The position numbers were made by a program, and so were the translations under genes. From contig JAJEGU010000035.1 of assembly GCA_022819645.1 (NCBI GenBank), forward strand, positions 1 through 64,000: a stretch of 64,000 nucleotides of DNA, given 5' to 3'. The stretch comes from Pseudomonadales bacterium. Its GTDB lineage: Bacteria > Pseudomonadota > Gammaproteobacteria > Pseudomonadales > Pseudohongiellaceae. Below, piece by piece: positions 32,329 to 40,768 of the stretch. The first letter of the stretch is position 1. Every line of letters begins with the position of its first letter. Below the pieces are notes generated by a model. It was not told where the DNA came from and searched no databases. It saw only the letters and a program-made list of their open reading frames with translations.

Positions 32329-34232
32329 AACATTATCTGCCTTTACTACTGGCGTCTTGTCTTTCCGTCAGCGGCGCTTTGGCGCAGCAGGGGGCCCGGG
32401 ACGGCGAATGGCGCAGCTATGGAGGCGACGCCGCGCACACGAAATACTCGCCGCTCGATCAGATCAACGCGGACAACGTGCAACGCCTGCAAGTCGCCTG
32501 GACCTGGGATTCCGTGGACCAGGCGTTGCGGGAAAACAACGACGTCATTCAAAACCGCGGTTCGTTCCGGACTTACGCCTATGAAGTGACGCCGCTGATG
32601 GTGAACGGCGTGTTGTACACCACGACCTCGCTCGGCCAGGTCGCAGCCATCGATCCGGCTTCCGGGGAAACGCTCTGGAGTTTCGATCCGGTGCTGTATC
32701 TCGATGGGCGGCCCGCTGTGCACGGATTCATGACGCGGGGTCTTTCGTACTGGACCGACGGCGCGCAGGAACGGCTGTTCTACGCCGGGGGCCGCACTTT
32801 CCTGTTATCCATCGACCCGGCGACCGGCAGACCCGACCCTGAATTCGGCCGCGCCGGCCGTGTCGATCTCAAGCGCGGCCTCGGCAGAACCATCGATCCT
32901 TCGCTCTATGCCGTGAGCTCCCCGCCCGTCGTCGTGGGCGATGTCGTCGTGGTGGGTTCGGCCATGACGGAAGGAACCGACTTTCGCGAAGCGCCGCCCG
33001 GTCACGTGCGCGGATTCGATGTGCGTACGGGCGAGATGCTGTGGATCTTTCATACGATTCCCCATCCCGGCGAGTTCGGTGCGGATACCTGGCCCGACGA
33101 CGCCTGGGAATTCACCGGCGGCGCCAATGTCTGGACCCTGATGAGCGCGGACGAAGAACTGGGGCTGGTCTATCTGCCGGTCGGAACGGCGGTGCCCGAC
33201 TACTACGGCGGCCACCGCCCCGGCGACAACCTGTTCTCCAATTCCCTCGTGGCCTTGCATGCCGACAGCGGTGAACGGGCATGGCATTTCCAGTTCGTGC
33301 ATCACTCGGTGTGGGACTACGATCCACCGGCTGCGCCGAACCTGATCGACATCGTGGTCGACGGCCGTCCGGTCAAGGCGGTGGCGCAAATCACCAAACA
33401 GGGTTTTACCTTCGTCTTCGATCGTGAAACCGGCGAGCCGGTATGGCCCATCGAAGAAAGGCCGGTTCCAGCCTCGACGGTTACGGGCGAATACACTTCG
33501 CCCACTCAGCCTTATCCCACCAGGCCGCCACTGTTTCTCACCAACGGCGCCACCGAAGACGATCTCATCGACTTCACGCCGGAATTGAGAGCGGAAGCGT
33601 TTGAGATTTTCAGTCAATACCATAGCGGCCCGCTGTATACGCCGCCGGCACCCGGCGACAATATCATCCGGCCCGGCTGGAGCGGCGGCGCGAACTGGTG
33701 GGGCGCCGCCTTCGACCCGGAGACGAATCGTTTGTACGTGCCCAGCTGGGCGCATTTTTCCACCGTGAACATCAACCCGCCTGAGACGCCCGATTCCGAT
33801 CTGACGATTCGGCCGCAGGTGCGCCAATTGAGCGGGCCGCGCGGCCTGCCGCTGTTCAAACCGCCCTACTCGCAACTGGTCGCCTTCGACATGAATCAGG
33901 GTGAGAAGCTCTGGCATGTGCCGGTCGGAACCGGGCCCGTCGATCATCCCGACCTGCAAGGCCTCGAGCTGGCGCCGATGGGCAATTTCGAGAAATTGGG
34001 CGGGCCGCTGCTCACCAAAACGCTGCTCTTCATCGGGCAGGGCTTCGAGACCAATCGCCTCGGCGTATACGACAAGGACACTGGAGAGGAATTGTGGTGG
34101 TTGCAGCTACCGGCGCGCTTCCACGCGGCGCCCATCACCTATCTGGCCGGCGGCAAGCAATACATCGTGTTCGCGCTCGGCGGAGGACCGGGCGGAGAAG
34201 CGGAACGCCTGATGGCCCTGGCGCTGCCTTGA
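32325..34232 (+). CDS. PQQ-dependent dehydrogenase, exported paralogue
   Basis: 635 residues, clearly paralogous to the preceding gene across the full length. It shows the same order of motifs (PLDQINADNVQRLQVAW, SGETLWSFDP, GHVRGFDVRTGEMLWIFHT, WDYDPPAAPNLIDI, PVWPIEERPVPAS). Signal peptide MKHYLPLLLASCLSVSGALA. Translationally coupled to its neighbour by an ATGA overlap. The pair may form a heteromer or act on different substrates. No pqqA-E biosynthesis genes are in the window. Confidence 0.92.
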   Translation: MKHYLPLLLASCLSVSGALAQQGARDGEWRSYGGDAAHTKYSPLDQINADNVQRLQVAWTWDSVDQALRENNDVIQNRGSFRTYAYEVTPLMVNGVLYTTTSLGQVAAIDPASGETLWSFDPVLYLDGRPAVHGFMTRGLSYWTDGAQERLFYAGGRTFLLSIDPATGRPDPEFGRAGRVDLKRGLGRTIDPSLYAVSSPPVVVGDVVVVGSAMTEGTDFREAPPGHVRGFDVRTGEMLWIFHTIPHPGEFGADTWPDDAWEFTGGANVWTLMSADEELGLVYLPVGTAVPDYYGGHRPGDNLFSNSLVALHADSGERAWHFQFVHHSVWDYDPPAAPNLIDIVVDGRPVKAVAQITKQGFTFVFDRETGEPVWPIEERPVPASTVTGEYTSPTQPYPTRPPLFLTNGATEDDLIDFTPELRAEAFEIFSQYHSGPLYTPPAPGDNIIRPGWSGGANWWGAAFDPETNRLYVPSWAHFSTVNINPPETPDSDLTIRPQVRQLSGPRGLPLFKPPYSQLVAFDMNQGEKLWHVPVGTGPVDHPDLQGLELAPMGNFEKLGGPLLTKTLLFIGQGFETNRLGVYDKDTGEELWWLQLPARFHAAPITYLAGGKQYIVFALGGGPGGEAERLMALALP

Positions 34233-34272
34233 GCGAAAGGACACCCATTCCAACTTGACCTGCGCGAGGTTT

Positions 34273-34311
34273 ACCTGGAAAATTGAAAGTCTGAATTAAA
34301 ATTTTCCAGGT
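34273..34311 (+). promoter_or_regulatory. hairpin covering the ribosome binding site of the DUF4143 ATPase gene
   Basis: acctggaaaatt (34273-34284) and aattttccaggt (34300-34311) are exact 12 bp inverted repeats with a 15 nt AT-rich loop. The downstream arm contains the Shine-Dalgarno-like aggtga just before the ATG at 34316. In RNA the stem would hide the ribosome binding site; in DNA it could be an operator. Confidence 0.55.
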
Positions 34312-34315
34312 GAAT

Positions 34316-35473
34316 ATGCGGCGCTCAAGTTATCTGGCGGATATCGACGCCTTGTTTCGCACTCACCCGATGGTGGGTCTGCTGGGGCCGCGACAATGCG
34401 GCAAGACGACGCTGGCGCGCGACTACATCGCTCGAACAGGCGCAGGCCAAGTGCATTACTTCGATCTTGAGGATCCAGTCGACCTCAACCGGCTTTCCGA
34501 GCCGAAACTCGCGCTGGAGGGACTTGAAGGGCTGGTCGTCATCGACGAGATACAACGGATTCCCGAGTTGTTTCCCTTGCTACGGGTATTGCTCGACCGC
34601 CGCCCGCTCATGCAGAAGTATCTCGTCCTCGGCAGCGCTTCCCGGGAATTGATACGTCAGTCCTCCGAATCGCTCGCCGGCAGAATCGGCTATCTCGAAT
34701 TGACGCCGTTTACTTTCGGTGAAGTCGAAAATCCCGAACGTCTTTGGCTCCGCGGCGGGTTTCCGTTGTCTTTTCTGGCCGGAAGCGACGCGGACAGCAT
34801 GACCTGGCGCAGACATTACGTCGCAAATCTGCTTGAGCGAGACATCCCCGCGCTCGGGATAGATTTCAATCCCGTGCAAATGCGAAGACTTTGGACAATG
34901 TTGTCTCACCTTCATGGCAAAGTGCTCAATTTTTCCGACCTGGCGCGGTCGCTTGACGTTTCGCAGCCCACGGTTCGCCGATACGTCGATATTCTCGCCG
35001 GAGCCTTCATGGTGCGTCAGTTGCAGCCCTGGTTCGCAAATATCGGCAAGAGACAGGTGAAATCCCCCAAGCTGTATTTTCGCGACAGCGGATTGCTGCA
35101 CTATTTTCTTGGAGTCGAAAACACCGAAGCGCTTGGACGGCATCCTTCCCTCGGCGCTTCCTGGGAAGGATTCGCCCTTGAGGAAACGATACGCATTCTG
35201 GAAGCTTCTCCGGAAGACTGCTTCTTCTGGGCGAAGCACTCGCGAGCGGAAATCGATTTGCTTGTTACCCGCGGGCAGAATCCGGAGGCATTTGAGTTCA
35301 AATATTCCTCCGCGCCAAAGCTCACGCCCTCGATGCGCGCGGCGCGGGAGGAACTGGGCCTGAGCGTAGTCACGGTAGTCTGTCCGGGGGAGCAATCCTA
35401 TCGATTGAACGAAACCGTGTACGTGACCAATCTTGAAGAATTGCGAGCGTCCGGGCCGGTGCGGAGCGCCTGA
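34316..35473 (+). CDS. AAA ATPase with DUF4143 domain
   Basis: 385 residues. N-terminal AAA domain (AAA_14 type) with Walker A GPRQCGKT at residues 24-31 and Walker B GLVVIDEIQRIPEL. A helix-turn-helix-like stretch, DLARSLDVSQPTVRRYVDIL, follows, and the C-terminal DUF4143 domain carries the nuclease-like SRAEIDLLVTRG..EAFEFKYS. Such genes are widespread, frequently transferred and of unknown function. ATG at 34316 is preferred; a GTG two codons earlier lies inside the upstream hairpin. Confidence 0.9.
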   Translation: MRRSSYLADIDALFRTHPMVGLLGPRQCGKTTLARDYIARTGAGQVHYFDLEDPVDLNRLSEPKLALEGLEGLVVIDEIQRIPELFPLLRVLLDRRPLMQKYLVLGSASRELIRQSSESLAGRIGYLELTPFTFGEVENPERLWLRGGFPLSFLAGSDADSMTWRRHYVANLLERDIPALGIDFNPVQMRRLWTMLSHLHGKVLNFSDLARSLDVSQPTVRRYVDILAGAFMVRQLQPWFANIGKRQVKSPKLYFRDSGLLHYFLGVENTEALGRHPSLGASWEGFALEETIRILEASPEDCFFWAKHSRAEIDLLVTRGQNPEAFEFKYSSAPKLTPSMRAAREELGLSVVTVVCPGEQSYRLNETVYVTNLEELRASGPVRSA

Positions 35474-35510
35474 TGGCTCCGGCGGCTCTGCCTTGAACCA
35501 GCCGGCGCGG

Positions 35511-36203
35511 TCAGTACACGCCGTAATGCCGCGCCAGGAATTCGAAGGTCTTGCGCAGGTAGTCCTCTCCGGTCAGGTCCGCCCTGGCGAAGCGGGCGGC
35601 GTCGGCGGAAATCGGCTTGCTGTCGGGGCTCTTCATCTGCGCTTCCGCCGCGCGCTCCATGAGTACGAAGCGCGCGACCGCCGAGGCAACCGAGGCGCCG
35701 GCAGTCAGCAATCCATGACTGCGCAGAATCAGCGCGTTGTTACCGCCCATGCTCTGCGCGATTCGTGAGCCGGCGTCGAGGCTTTGCACTTGCACTTCCT
35801 CGTCGTCGAACAGGGCGCAGTCTTCAAAAAAGATGCAGGCCTCCTGGGTGATCGGCTCCAGCAAACGGCCCCGGGAGGAAAACGGCACACCCCAGGAAGT
35901 ATGGGTGTGGGCCACGCTGCCTATATCGCCGCGCGCGGCGAGAATCGGCTGATGAATGCGGTAGCCCGGCCGATTGACGGTGCCTGTGCCGGCCACGACC
36001 TGACCATCCCGGTCAATAAGCACGATGTCGTCGGCCGTGGCTGCCGGAAACGTGACCCCATAGCCGAGCATCCAGAAGCAGTCGGGGCGTTCAGGATCAC
36101 GCGCGCTGATATGGCCGTCGCCCAGGTCGCCCCAGCCGAGCGCCCCGAAAACGCGGTAGGCTCGCGCCAGTTCCTCACACAATGAAGATTCGATTTCCGT
36201 CAT
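35511..36203 (-). CDS. class II aldolase/adducin family protein
   Basis: 230 residues of the class II aldolase/adducin fold. HISARDPERPDCF carries the early conserved His. Zinc ligands appear in SVAHTHTSWG (H-x-H) and LRSHGLLTAG. The acidic catalytic residue is probably the Glu in EPITQEA. It may be a sugar-phosphate aldolase, but many members lack known substrates. Its ATG overlaps the stop of the GST-like gene (ATGA), so the pair forms one unit. Confidence 0.88.
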   Translation of the reverse strand: MTEIESSLCEELARAYRVFGALGWGDLGDGHISARDPERPDCFWMLGYGVTFPAATADDIVLIDRDGQVVAGTGTVNRPGYRIHQPILAARGDIGSVAHTHTSWGVPFSSRGRLLEPITQEACIFFEDCALFDDEEVQVQSLDAGSRIAQSMGGNNALILRSHGLLTAGASVASAVARFVLMERAAEAQMKSPDSKPISADAARFARADLTGEDYLRKTFEFLARHYGVY

Positions 36204-37234
36204 TTCCGCGTCAATCCCACCCGATTCACGAGTGCTTCACAGCCGGTTCCGGCCAGTAGTGCGTCAATCTTACTACGCTCCTTCGAATCCAGCGCTTTAT
36301 ACTCCGCGCGAATCCAGTCGACGCAATGGGCCTGATAGGGGAAAGTGGTCTGCCGCCAGGTCTTGTCTTCGACCATACAGTTTACGGTCGACTCGCCGGC
36401 CCGCCAGGCGGCCGCATTGGCCAGCATGACAGGCACATAGGTTCGCCCCATTTCCCGCAGTAATGCCGACAGGGTCGATGGTGCATCGGCGGTCGGCAAC
36501 CAGTGCCGTGGTTCCGGCTCCAGGCCCGACAGGTCTTCGGTTAGCGACACCCACGAATAGACACGGGGAGCCTGCCGCAAGGTTATGCCGGTTGAAGTGG
36601 GGTCGAACTGCGCCAGTTGGGTGAGTTGACCGAACACGGCAAAGTCCGAGGCGCCGGGTCGATTGCCCATGAGGAACGGATAGCGTTCGAGGTGCTCCGA
36701 AAACAGTTGCAGGAAACGCTGGTAGCTCGCTTCGATGATCGGCGCTGTCGTTGCATTGGAGCCCACAACGTAGAGACGGTTGATCTGGCGTTGGCCGAAC
36801 TGTTCCGCTTTTTCCGCGAGCAACTTCTCCGGGGCGCATATGTCCGACCAGTAAGGAAGAATCCTGGCGGCCAATTCCGCATCGGCGTCAAAGTGCCAAC
36901 GGTAGTGGAACATCGCCTTGGTCAGCCATTCGTCGGCATAATCCTCAAGCAGGTAGTCGAGAAAGCGCAGCACGGGATCAGCCGGGATAACCAGGCGGCC
37001 GGCATGTTCGTTTTCGAGCCGGCGCAGGATATGGGTTGAATCGATTTGCGCTTCGAGCTCGCCGTCGTCGTTCCGGAAGTAGAAGACGGGAATCAGATTC
37101 ACCTTGGGTTGCGGCAGGTCTTCGGTCTCGCCGTGACGGGCGTGCAGGTAACGGTAGGGCAATCGCCGGTACCGCAACAGGCTGAGCATTTTCCGGGTGT
37201 AGGGAGAACCGGGCAGGCCTTTCAGAAGAATCAT
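36200..37234 (-). CDS. glutathione S-transferase-like protein
   Basis: 344 residues, longer than typical 200-220 residue GSTs. The N-terminal thioredoxin-fold domain is visible (ILLKGLPGSPYTRKMLSLL with the SPYTRK active-site region, then NLIPVFYF and DSTHILRRLE). A C-terminal helical domain contains RPGASDFAVFGQLTQLAQF. Family members with this extended form are known among uncharacterised bacterial GSTs. It is coupled to the class II aldolase gene downstream. The start lies only 10 bp from a full copy of the dispersed repeat, so its promoter must lie in or beyond that repeat. Confidence 0.85.
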   Translation of the reverse strand: MILLKGLPGSPYTRKMLSLLRYRRLPYRYLHARHGETEDLPQPKVNLIPVFYFRNDDGELEAQIDSTHILRRLENEHAGRLVIPADPVLRFLDYLLEDYADEWLTKAMFHYRWHFDADAELAARILPYWSDICAPEKLLAEKAEQFGQRQINRLYVVGSNATTAPIIEASYQRFLQLFSEHLERYPFLMGNRPGASDFAVFGQLTQLAQFDPTSTGITLRQAPRVYSWVSLTEDLSGLEPEPRHWLPTADAPSTLSALLREMGRTYVPVMLANAAAWRAGESTVNCMVEDKTWRQTTFPYQAHCVDWIRAEYKALDSKERSKIDALLAGTGCEALVNRVGLTRK

Positions 37235-37244
37235 TCGGTTCCCC

Positions 37245-37405
37245 AGGAGCCTGCGCCGTAGGAATTCACGGCTGCAAATCCGCTCTCATCCACGCCCTTG
37301 GCTGCTCGATTTCGTTGAATATCCACCAATATTCGCCTCAAACGATCAGCCAAGGGCGCGGCGATAGCGAATTTTCGCTTTCGCGAATTCCTACGGCGCA
37401 GGCTC
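37245..37405 (+). repeat. dispersed ~160 bp structured repeat, full copy 3
   Basis: The best-paired copy. Outer arms gcgccgtaggaattc and gaattcctacggcgc are exact complements; inner arms gcccttggctg and cagccaagggc are exact and differ from the 129 copy at three positions, each with the partner base changed too. The apical gaatat/atattc hairpin is present. Unlike the other copies it lies upstream of a gene start (minus-strand GST-like gene), not behind a stop codon. Confidence 0.88.
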
Positions 37406-37596
37406 CAGACTTAACGTTTTATCCATCGGTCGCATTGTAGGAAACCTGGCCGCTCCATGGAAATACCGGGAACAAGGGAATCACGTCGCCACTGCTCAAT
37501 TCGCCGGCGAAGACACGGCGCGAGGTTTACACCGGCAACCGGTACGGCGTAGAGTTCGGGGGAACGTCCATCCAACCAGTTCCCCGGGAGTTCCGC

Positions 37597-38778
37597 ATGA
37601 CCCATCGCCGACAGTTTCTCAAATATCTGGCAGCCAGCCCGTTGCTCACCAATTTTTCCGCTTTCGCCCAGGAAGTGGAGGAAACACTGGGAGAGCGATT
37701 GACCGACCCCAGTGAAGTCATCAACGTTTTCGAAATGGAGGCATTGGCGCGGGAGAAAATGCCTCCCGCCCATTTCGGTTACCTGGCGACCGGTGTGGAC
37801 AGCGATGAGACGATTCTCGCGAATCGCGAAGGCTTCAGCCGTTTTCAGATTAAACCGCGGCGGCTTGTCGACGTAAGCGAGGTGGACACTTCGATCGATC
37901 TGCTGGGTACCGAAGCCGGGTCCCCGATCGTACTTTGCCCGGTGGGAAGTCAGGGCGCCTATCACGCCGACGCGGAACTGGGCTCGGCGCGGGCCGCCGC
38001 CGCGAAGGGGCATCACATGATTCTCTCCACACAGTCATCGACTTCCGTCGAGGCCGTGGCGGAGGCTCGCGGCGCACCCATCTGGCATCAGCTCTATGCA
38101 ACGAATCGCTGGGAAAACACCGTGCAGATGTTGCAACGGGCGGAAGCGGCGGGATGCACCGCGGTCTGCCTGACGATCGATTTGCCCGGCGGGCGAAACA
38201 CCGAAACCCAGGCGCGAATGACCCGTTCCGATACGCGGGATTGCACGGTTTGCCATACGGGGCAACTGAAGCCGATGTTCGATGGCCTGGATATGCGGGG
38301 AGCGAGCCTGAACAATCCCGCCATGACCTGGGAGGTGATCGGACGCATGAAGGAAGTCACCGGCATGAAGGTGATCATCAAGGGCGTCGAGGTCGCGTTC
38401 GATGCCGCCATGGCGGTGCAAAGCGGCGCGGACGGCATCGTGGTTTCGAATCACGGCGGCAGAGCGACCGAAACGGGCAGAGGCACCATCGAATGCCTGC
38501 CGGAAGTCGTAGCCGCCGTAAACGGACGCATTCCCATCATTGTCGACGGCGGCTTCCGTCGCGGCACCGACGTTTTCAAGGCGCTTGCCCTGGGCGCCTC
38601 CGCGGTGGGAATCGGCAGGCCCTATTGCTTCGGTCTGGGCGCCTTCGGGCAGGCGGGCGTGGAGCGGGTCCTGGATCTGCTGAACCGCGAGTTGCTGATC
38701 GCCATGCGCGGCAGCGGAACCACCAGTATCGGCGCGATCGGGCCCGAGTATGTGCACGACCTGGGTCAACGGGCCTGA
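37597..38778 (+). CDS. FMN-dependent alpha-hydroxy-acid dehydrogenase, exported
   Basis: 393 residues. A twin-Arg-like or Sec leader (MTHRRQFLKYLAASPLLTNF) precedes a complete FMN-dependent (S)-2-hydroxyacid dehydrogenase barrel: PVGSQGAYHADAELG, FMN-binding VIIKGVEVAFDA, the catalytic pair in VSNHGG (His) and the phosphate-binding VDGGFRRGTDVFKALALGA. Family members oxidise lactate, glycolate or mandelate; a leader peptide is unusual for these normally cytoplasmic or membrane enzymes. A deleted paralogue lies at 30097. It is followed by a strong bidirectional terminator. Confidence 0.9.
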   Translation: MTHRRQFLKYLAASPLLTNFSAFAQEVEETLGERLTDPSEVINVFEMEALAREKMPPAHFGYLATGVDSDETILANREGFSRFQIKPRRLVDVSEVDTSIDLLGTEAGSPIVLCPVGSQGAYHADAELGSARAAAAKGHHMILSTQSSTSVEAVAEARGAPIWHQLYATNRWENTVQMLQRAEAAGCTAVCLTIDLPGGRNTETQARMTRSDTRDCTVCHTGQLKPMFDGLDMRGASLNNPAMTWEVIGRMKEVTGMKVIIKGVEVAFDAAMAVQSGADGIVVSNHGGRATETGRGTIECLPEVVAAVNGRIPIIVDGGFRRGTDVFKALALGASAVGIGRPYCFGLGAFGQAGVERVLDLLNRELLIAMRGSGTTSIGAIGPEYVHDLGQRA

Positions 38779-38799
38779 ACTATACAGCGGGAGAGAATC

Positions 38800-38840
38800 A
38801 AAAAAACGCCGGCCGGATGATTCCGACCGGCGTCCCTTGA
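38800..38840. terminator. bidirectional intrinsic terminator
   Basis: acgccggccgg (38806-38816) and ccgaccggcgt (38823-38833) form an 11 bp stem with one mismatch and a 6 nt loop. The A-tract at 38800-38806 becomes a U-tract for the minus-strand FAH-like gene, and outer bases agaatcaa/ttgattct extend the symmetry. It separates the convergent FMN dehydrogenase and FAH-like genes. Confidence 0.85.
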
Positions 38841-38862
38841 TTCTTCAGGACTCTTGCAGCGA

Positions 38863-40023
38863 CTAGCGGTCGCGATAATCGGCCGTCGGCGGCAGTTGCG
38901 CACCGGACAGGTCGGCCGGAATATCACGTTCCGCGACGATCCTGTGCGTCAGCGTGCCGATTCCCTCGATGCTGGCGCTGATGTTCTCGCCATCGACCAG
39001 ATAGCCCGAACCCGTGGCGCGCTGCACGCGGCCGGCGCCGGTGCCGCCGGAGGTGCCGCTTTGCAGCACGTCGCCGGGGAACACGGTGATCAGGGACGAG
39101 GCGTATTCAATCAACTCGGGGATATTGTGAATCATGTCCCCGGCCTGTGCTTCCTGCACGGTCACGCCGTCGATTACGGTGATCTGGTGCAGGCGCTCCA
39201 TCGGATCGCCGTAGAACTCCTTGGGCACGATCCACGGGCCGTGGGGCGCGAAGGTATCGTGGCCCTTGCCGACGAACCAGTCCTGACCCGATCCGTAGCC
39301 GCCCGGCGGACGACCGCCGCGGTCGGAGACGTCCATGGCTACCATGTAACCGAATACGTGATCGTAGGCGCGGGTGGCCGAAATATATTTACCGGTCCTG
39401 CCGAATACGATGGCCATTTCCACTTCGTATTCGATCTCGTCGCGGCCGAAAGGCATGACGATGTCATCACCGTGGCCGATCACCGCGCCGCGGGTCGGCT
39501 TCAGGAACAGGTACGGCACGCCGCGGTTTTCCTGGCGCTGGCGCGTGCGTTCCGCCAGTTGCTGGGGAGTGCATCCCTCGCAGGCGTGGGTATAGAAGTT
39601 CACCGCCGCGTTCATGATCTTGCTCGGGTACTGGATCGGCGCCATGATGTCGACGGAATCCACATCGTGCACATAGGCAGTGGCGCTGCTGAGCAGATCT
39701 TCCTCGACCAGCCAGTTCATGAGTTCGTAGAGCCGGTACTTCAGACCGTACTCGTACTGTTCGATCAGCCCCAGCATATCCACGGGCATTTCCATATCGC
39801 TGTATTGCCATTGCATCTGCAGGGCGCGGTTCGCGGCGGTCAGGTCGACGATCAGCGAGTCGTCGCGTACGACGAGGCCCACGAACGGCGTGTCGTTCAC
39901 CGCGAAGGTGCCGACCTTGTAGGGCTCCACGGACTCCGTGGCCTGGGCCAAAACCTGGGCGGAGAAGGCGGAAAACGCCAGTGTCGCGACAAACATCAAG
40001 CTTGAAACGGACTTTCGAATCAT
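38863..40023 (-). CDS. fumarylacetoacetate hydrolase family protein with signal peptide
   Basis: 386 residues. An N-terminal signal peptide (MIRKSVSSLMFVATLAFSAF, cleavage after VLA) precedes an FAH-superfamily domain. The metal-binding acids appear in DEIEYEVEMAIVFG and the conserved FGYMVAMDVSDRGG, with GKGHDTFAPHGPWIV and LQSGTSGGTG towards the end. FAH enzymes cleave or decarboxylate diketo acids and are normally cytoplasmic, so export is unusual. The start is the second Met, directly before the leader. It follows the exported phosphatase-like and amidohydrolase genes on the same strand. Confidence 0.87.
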   Translation of the reverse strand: MIRKSVSSLMFVATLAFSAFSAQVLAQATESVEPYKVGTFAVNDTPFVGLVVRDDSLIVDLTAANRALQMQWQYSDMEMPVDMLGLIEQYEYGLKYRLYELMNWLVEEDLLSSATAYVHDVDSVDIMAPIQYPSKIMNAAVNFYTHACEGCTPQQLAERTRQRQENRGVPYLFLKPTRGAVIGHGDDIVMPFGRDEIEYEVEMAIVFGRTGKYISATRAYDHVFGYMVAMDVSDRGGRPPGGYGSGQDWFVGKGHDTFAPHGPWIVPKEFYGDPMERLHQITVIDGVTVQEAQAGDMIHNIPELIEYASSLITVFPGDVLQSGTSGGTGAGRVQRATGSGYLVDGENISASIEGIGTLTHRIVAERDIPADLSGAQLPPTADYRDR

Positions 40024-40164
40024 TTTTTTGCTCCCGGCATCGGTTTCAGGGGGCATCGAGCATATGTGGAAAATACAGGTGAGTCAAAGCGAATCCGCAG
40101 TGTGAATCCGCGGCAATCGACTCGTCGCCATACATGGCAACGCCGTCGAGCGTCACCCTTGCCG

Positions 40165-40740
40165 CTACTGCCGGGGCGGGGGCAGGGTCCAGTCGCAGGT
40201 TTCGCAGTTGGGGTCCACGCCGTTCTGGTCGAAGACTTCAAAGATGAAGTCGCGCCAGACTTCGTTGGGTTGCCAGACGCTGTTCATGTCGGCCTTGGCC
40301 TCGGCCATGGGTACGTCCTCGTTCAACACGCGATAGAGAAAGCTGAACGCCGTGGCGCGGGCATTGACCTGGCAGTGGAGCAGGGTCTTGCGGCCTTCGT
40401 TGCGGGCCATGGAATCGGCGAAGGCGTAGTATTCGGCGGGACGGGGATTGTCGAAGTCCACCGGAATCTGCATGTACTCCATGCCGAGACCCTTCACCAC
40501 GATATCCGCATCCGGCAGGGCGTTCCGGTTGTTGGTGAAGGCGATATAGACCACGCGCTCGAAGCCGTTGTCGGCGATTGCCTCGAATTGCTCCCGGGTG
40601 GGCTGACCGGCGCTGGCGAAAGTGGCGCTGTACTGGCGGAAATTGGTGATTTCAGCCAGGGCCGGATCGACTTCTTCGAGAGCCTGGATGGTGACGTTCA
40701 TAAGCAGGATTCCCGTGAGGATAAGTAGTTTCTTTGACAT
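40165..40740 (-). CDS. exported protein tyrosine phosphatase-like (DUF442-type) protein
   Basis: 191 residues with an N-terminal hydrophobic leader (KKLLILTGILLMNVTIQA). The middle contains the opening ITNFRQYSATFASAGQPTRE, typical of the DUF442/beta-lactamase-hydrolase-like phosphatase group. The phosphatase loop HCQVNARA has Cys123 and Arg128 (C-x5-R), with Asp in PVDFDNP as a possible general acid. C-terminal CETC may bind metal or form a disulfide. The substrate is unknown. It lies 28 bp after the amidohydrolase gene. Confidence 0.8.
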   Translation of the reverse strand: MSKKLLILTGILLMNVTIQALEEVDPALAEITNFRQYSATFASAGQPTREQFEAIADNGFERVVYIAFTNNRNALPDADIVVKGLGMEYMQIPVDFDNPRPAEYYAFADSMARNEGRKTLLHCQVNARATAFSFLYRVLNEDVPMAEAKADMNSVWQPNEVWRDFIFEVFDQNGVDPNCETCDWTLPPPRQ

Positions 40741-40768
40741 GTGGTATCTCCTGGTGGTGGAACGGGCC

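Noticed and set aside
34316-35473. Calling the DUF4143 ATPase a transposition or restriction protein
   Set aside because: The family has no agreed function; only the ATPase and nuclease-like motifs are visible.
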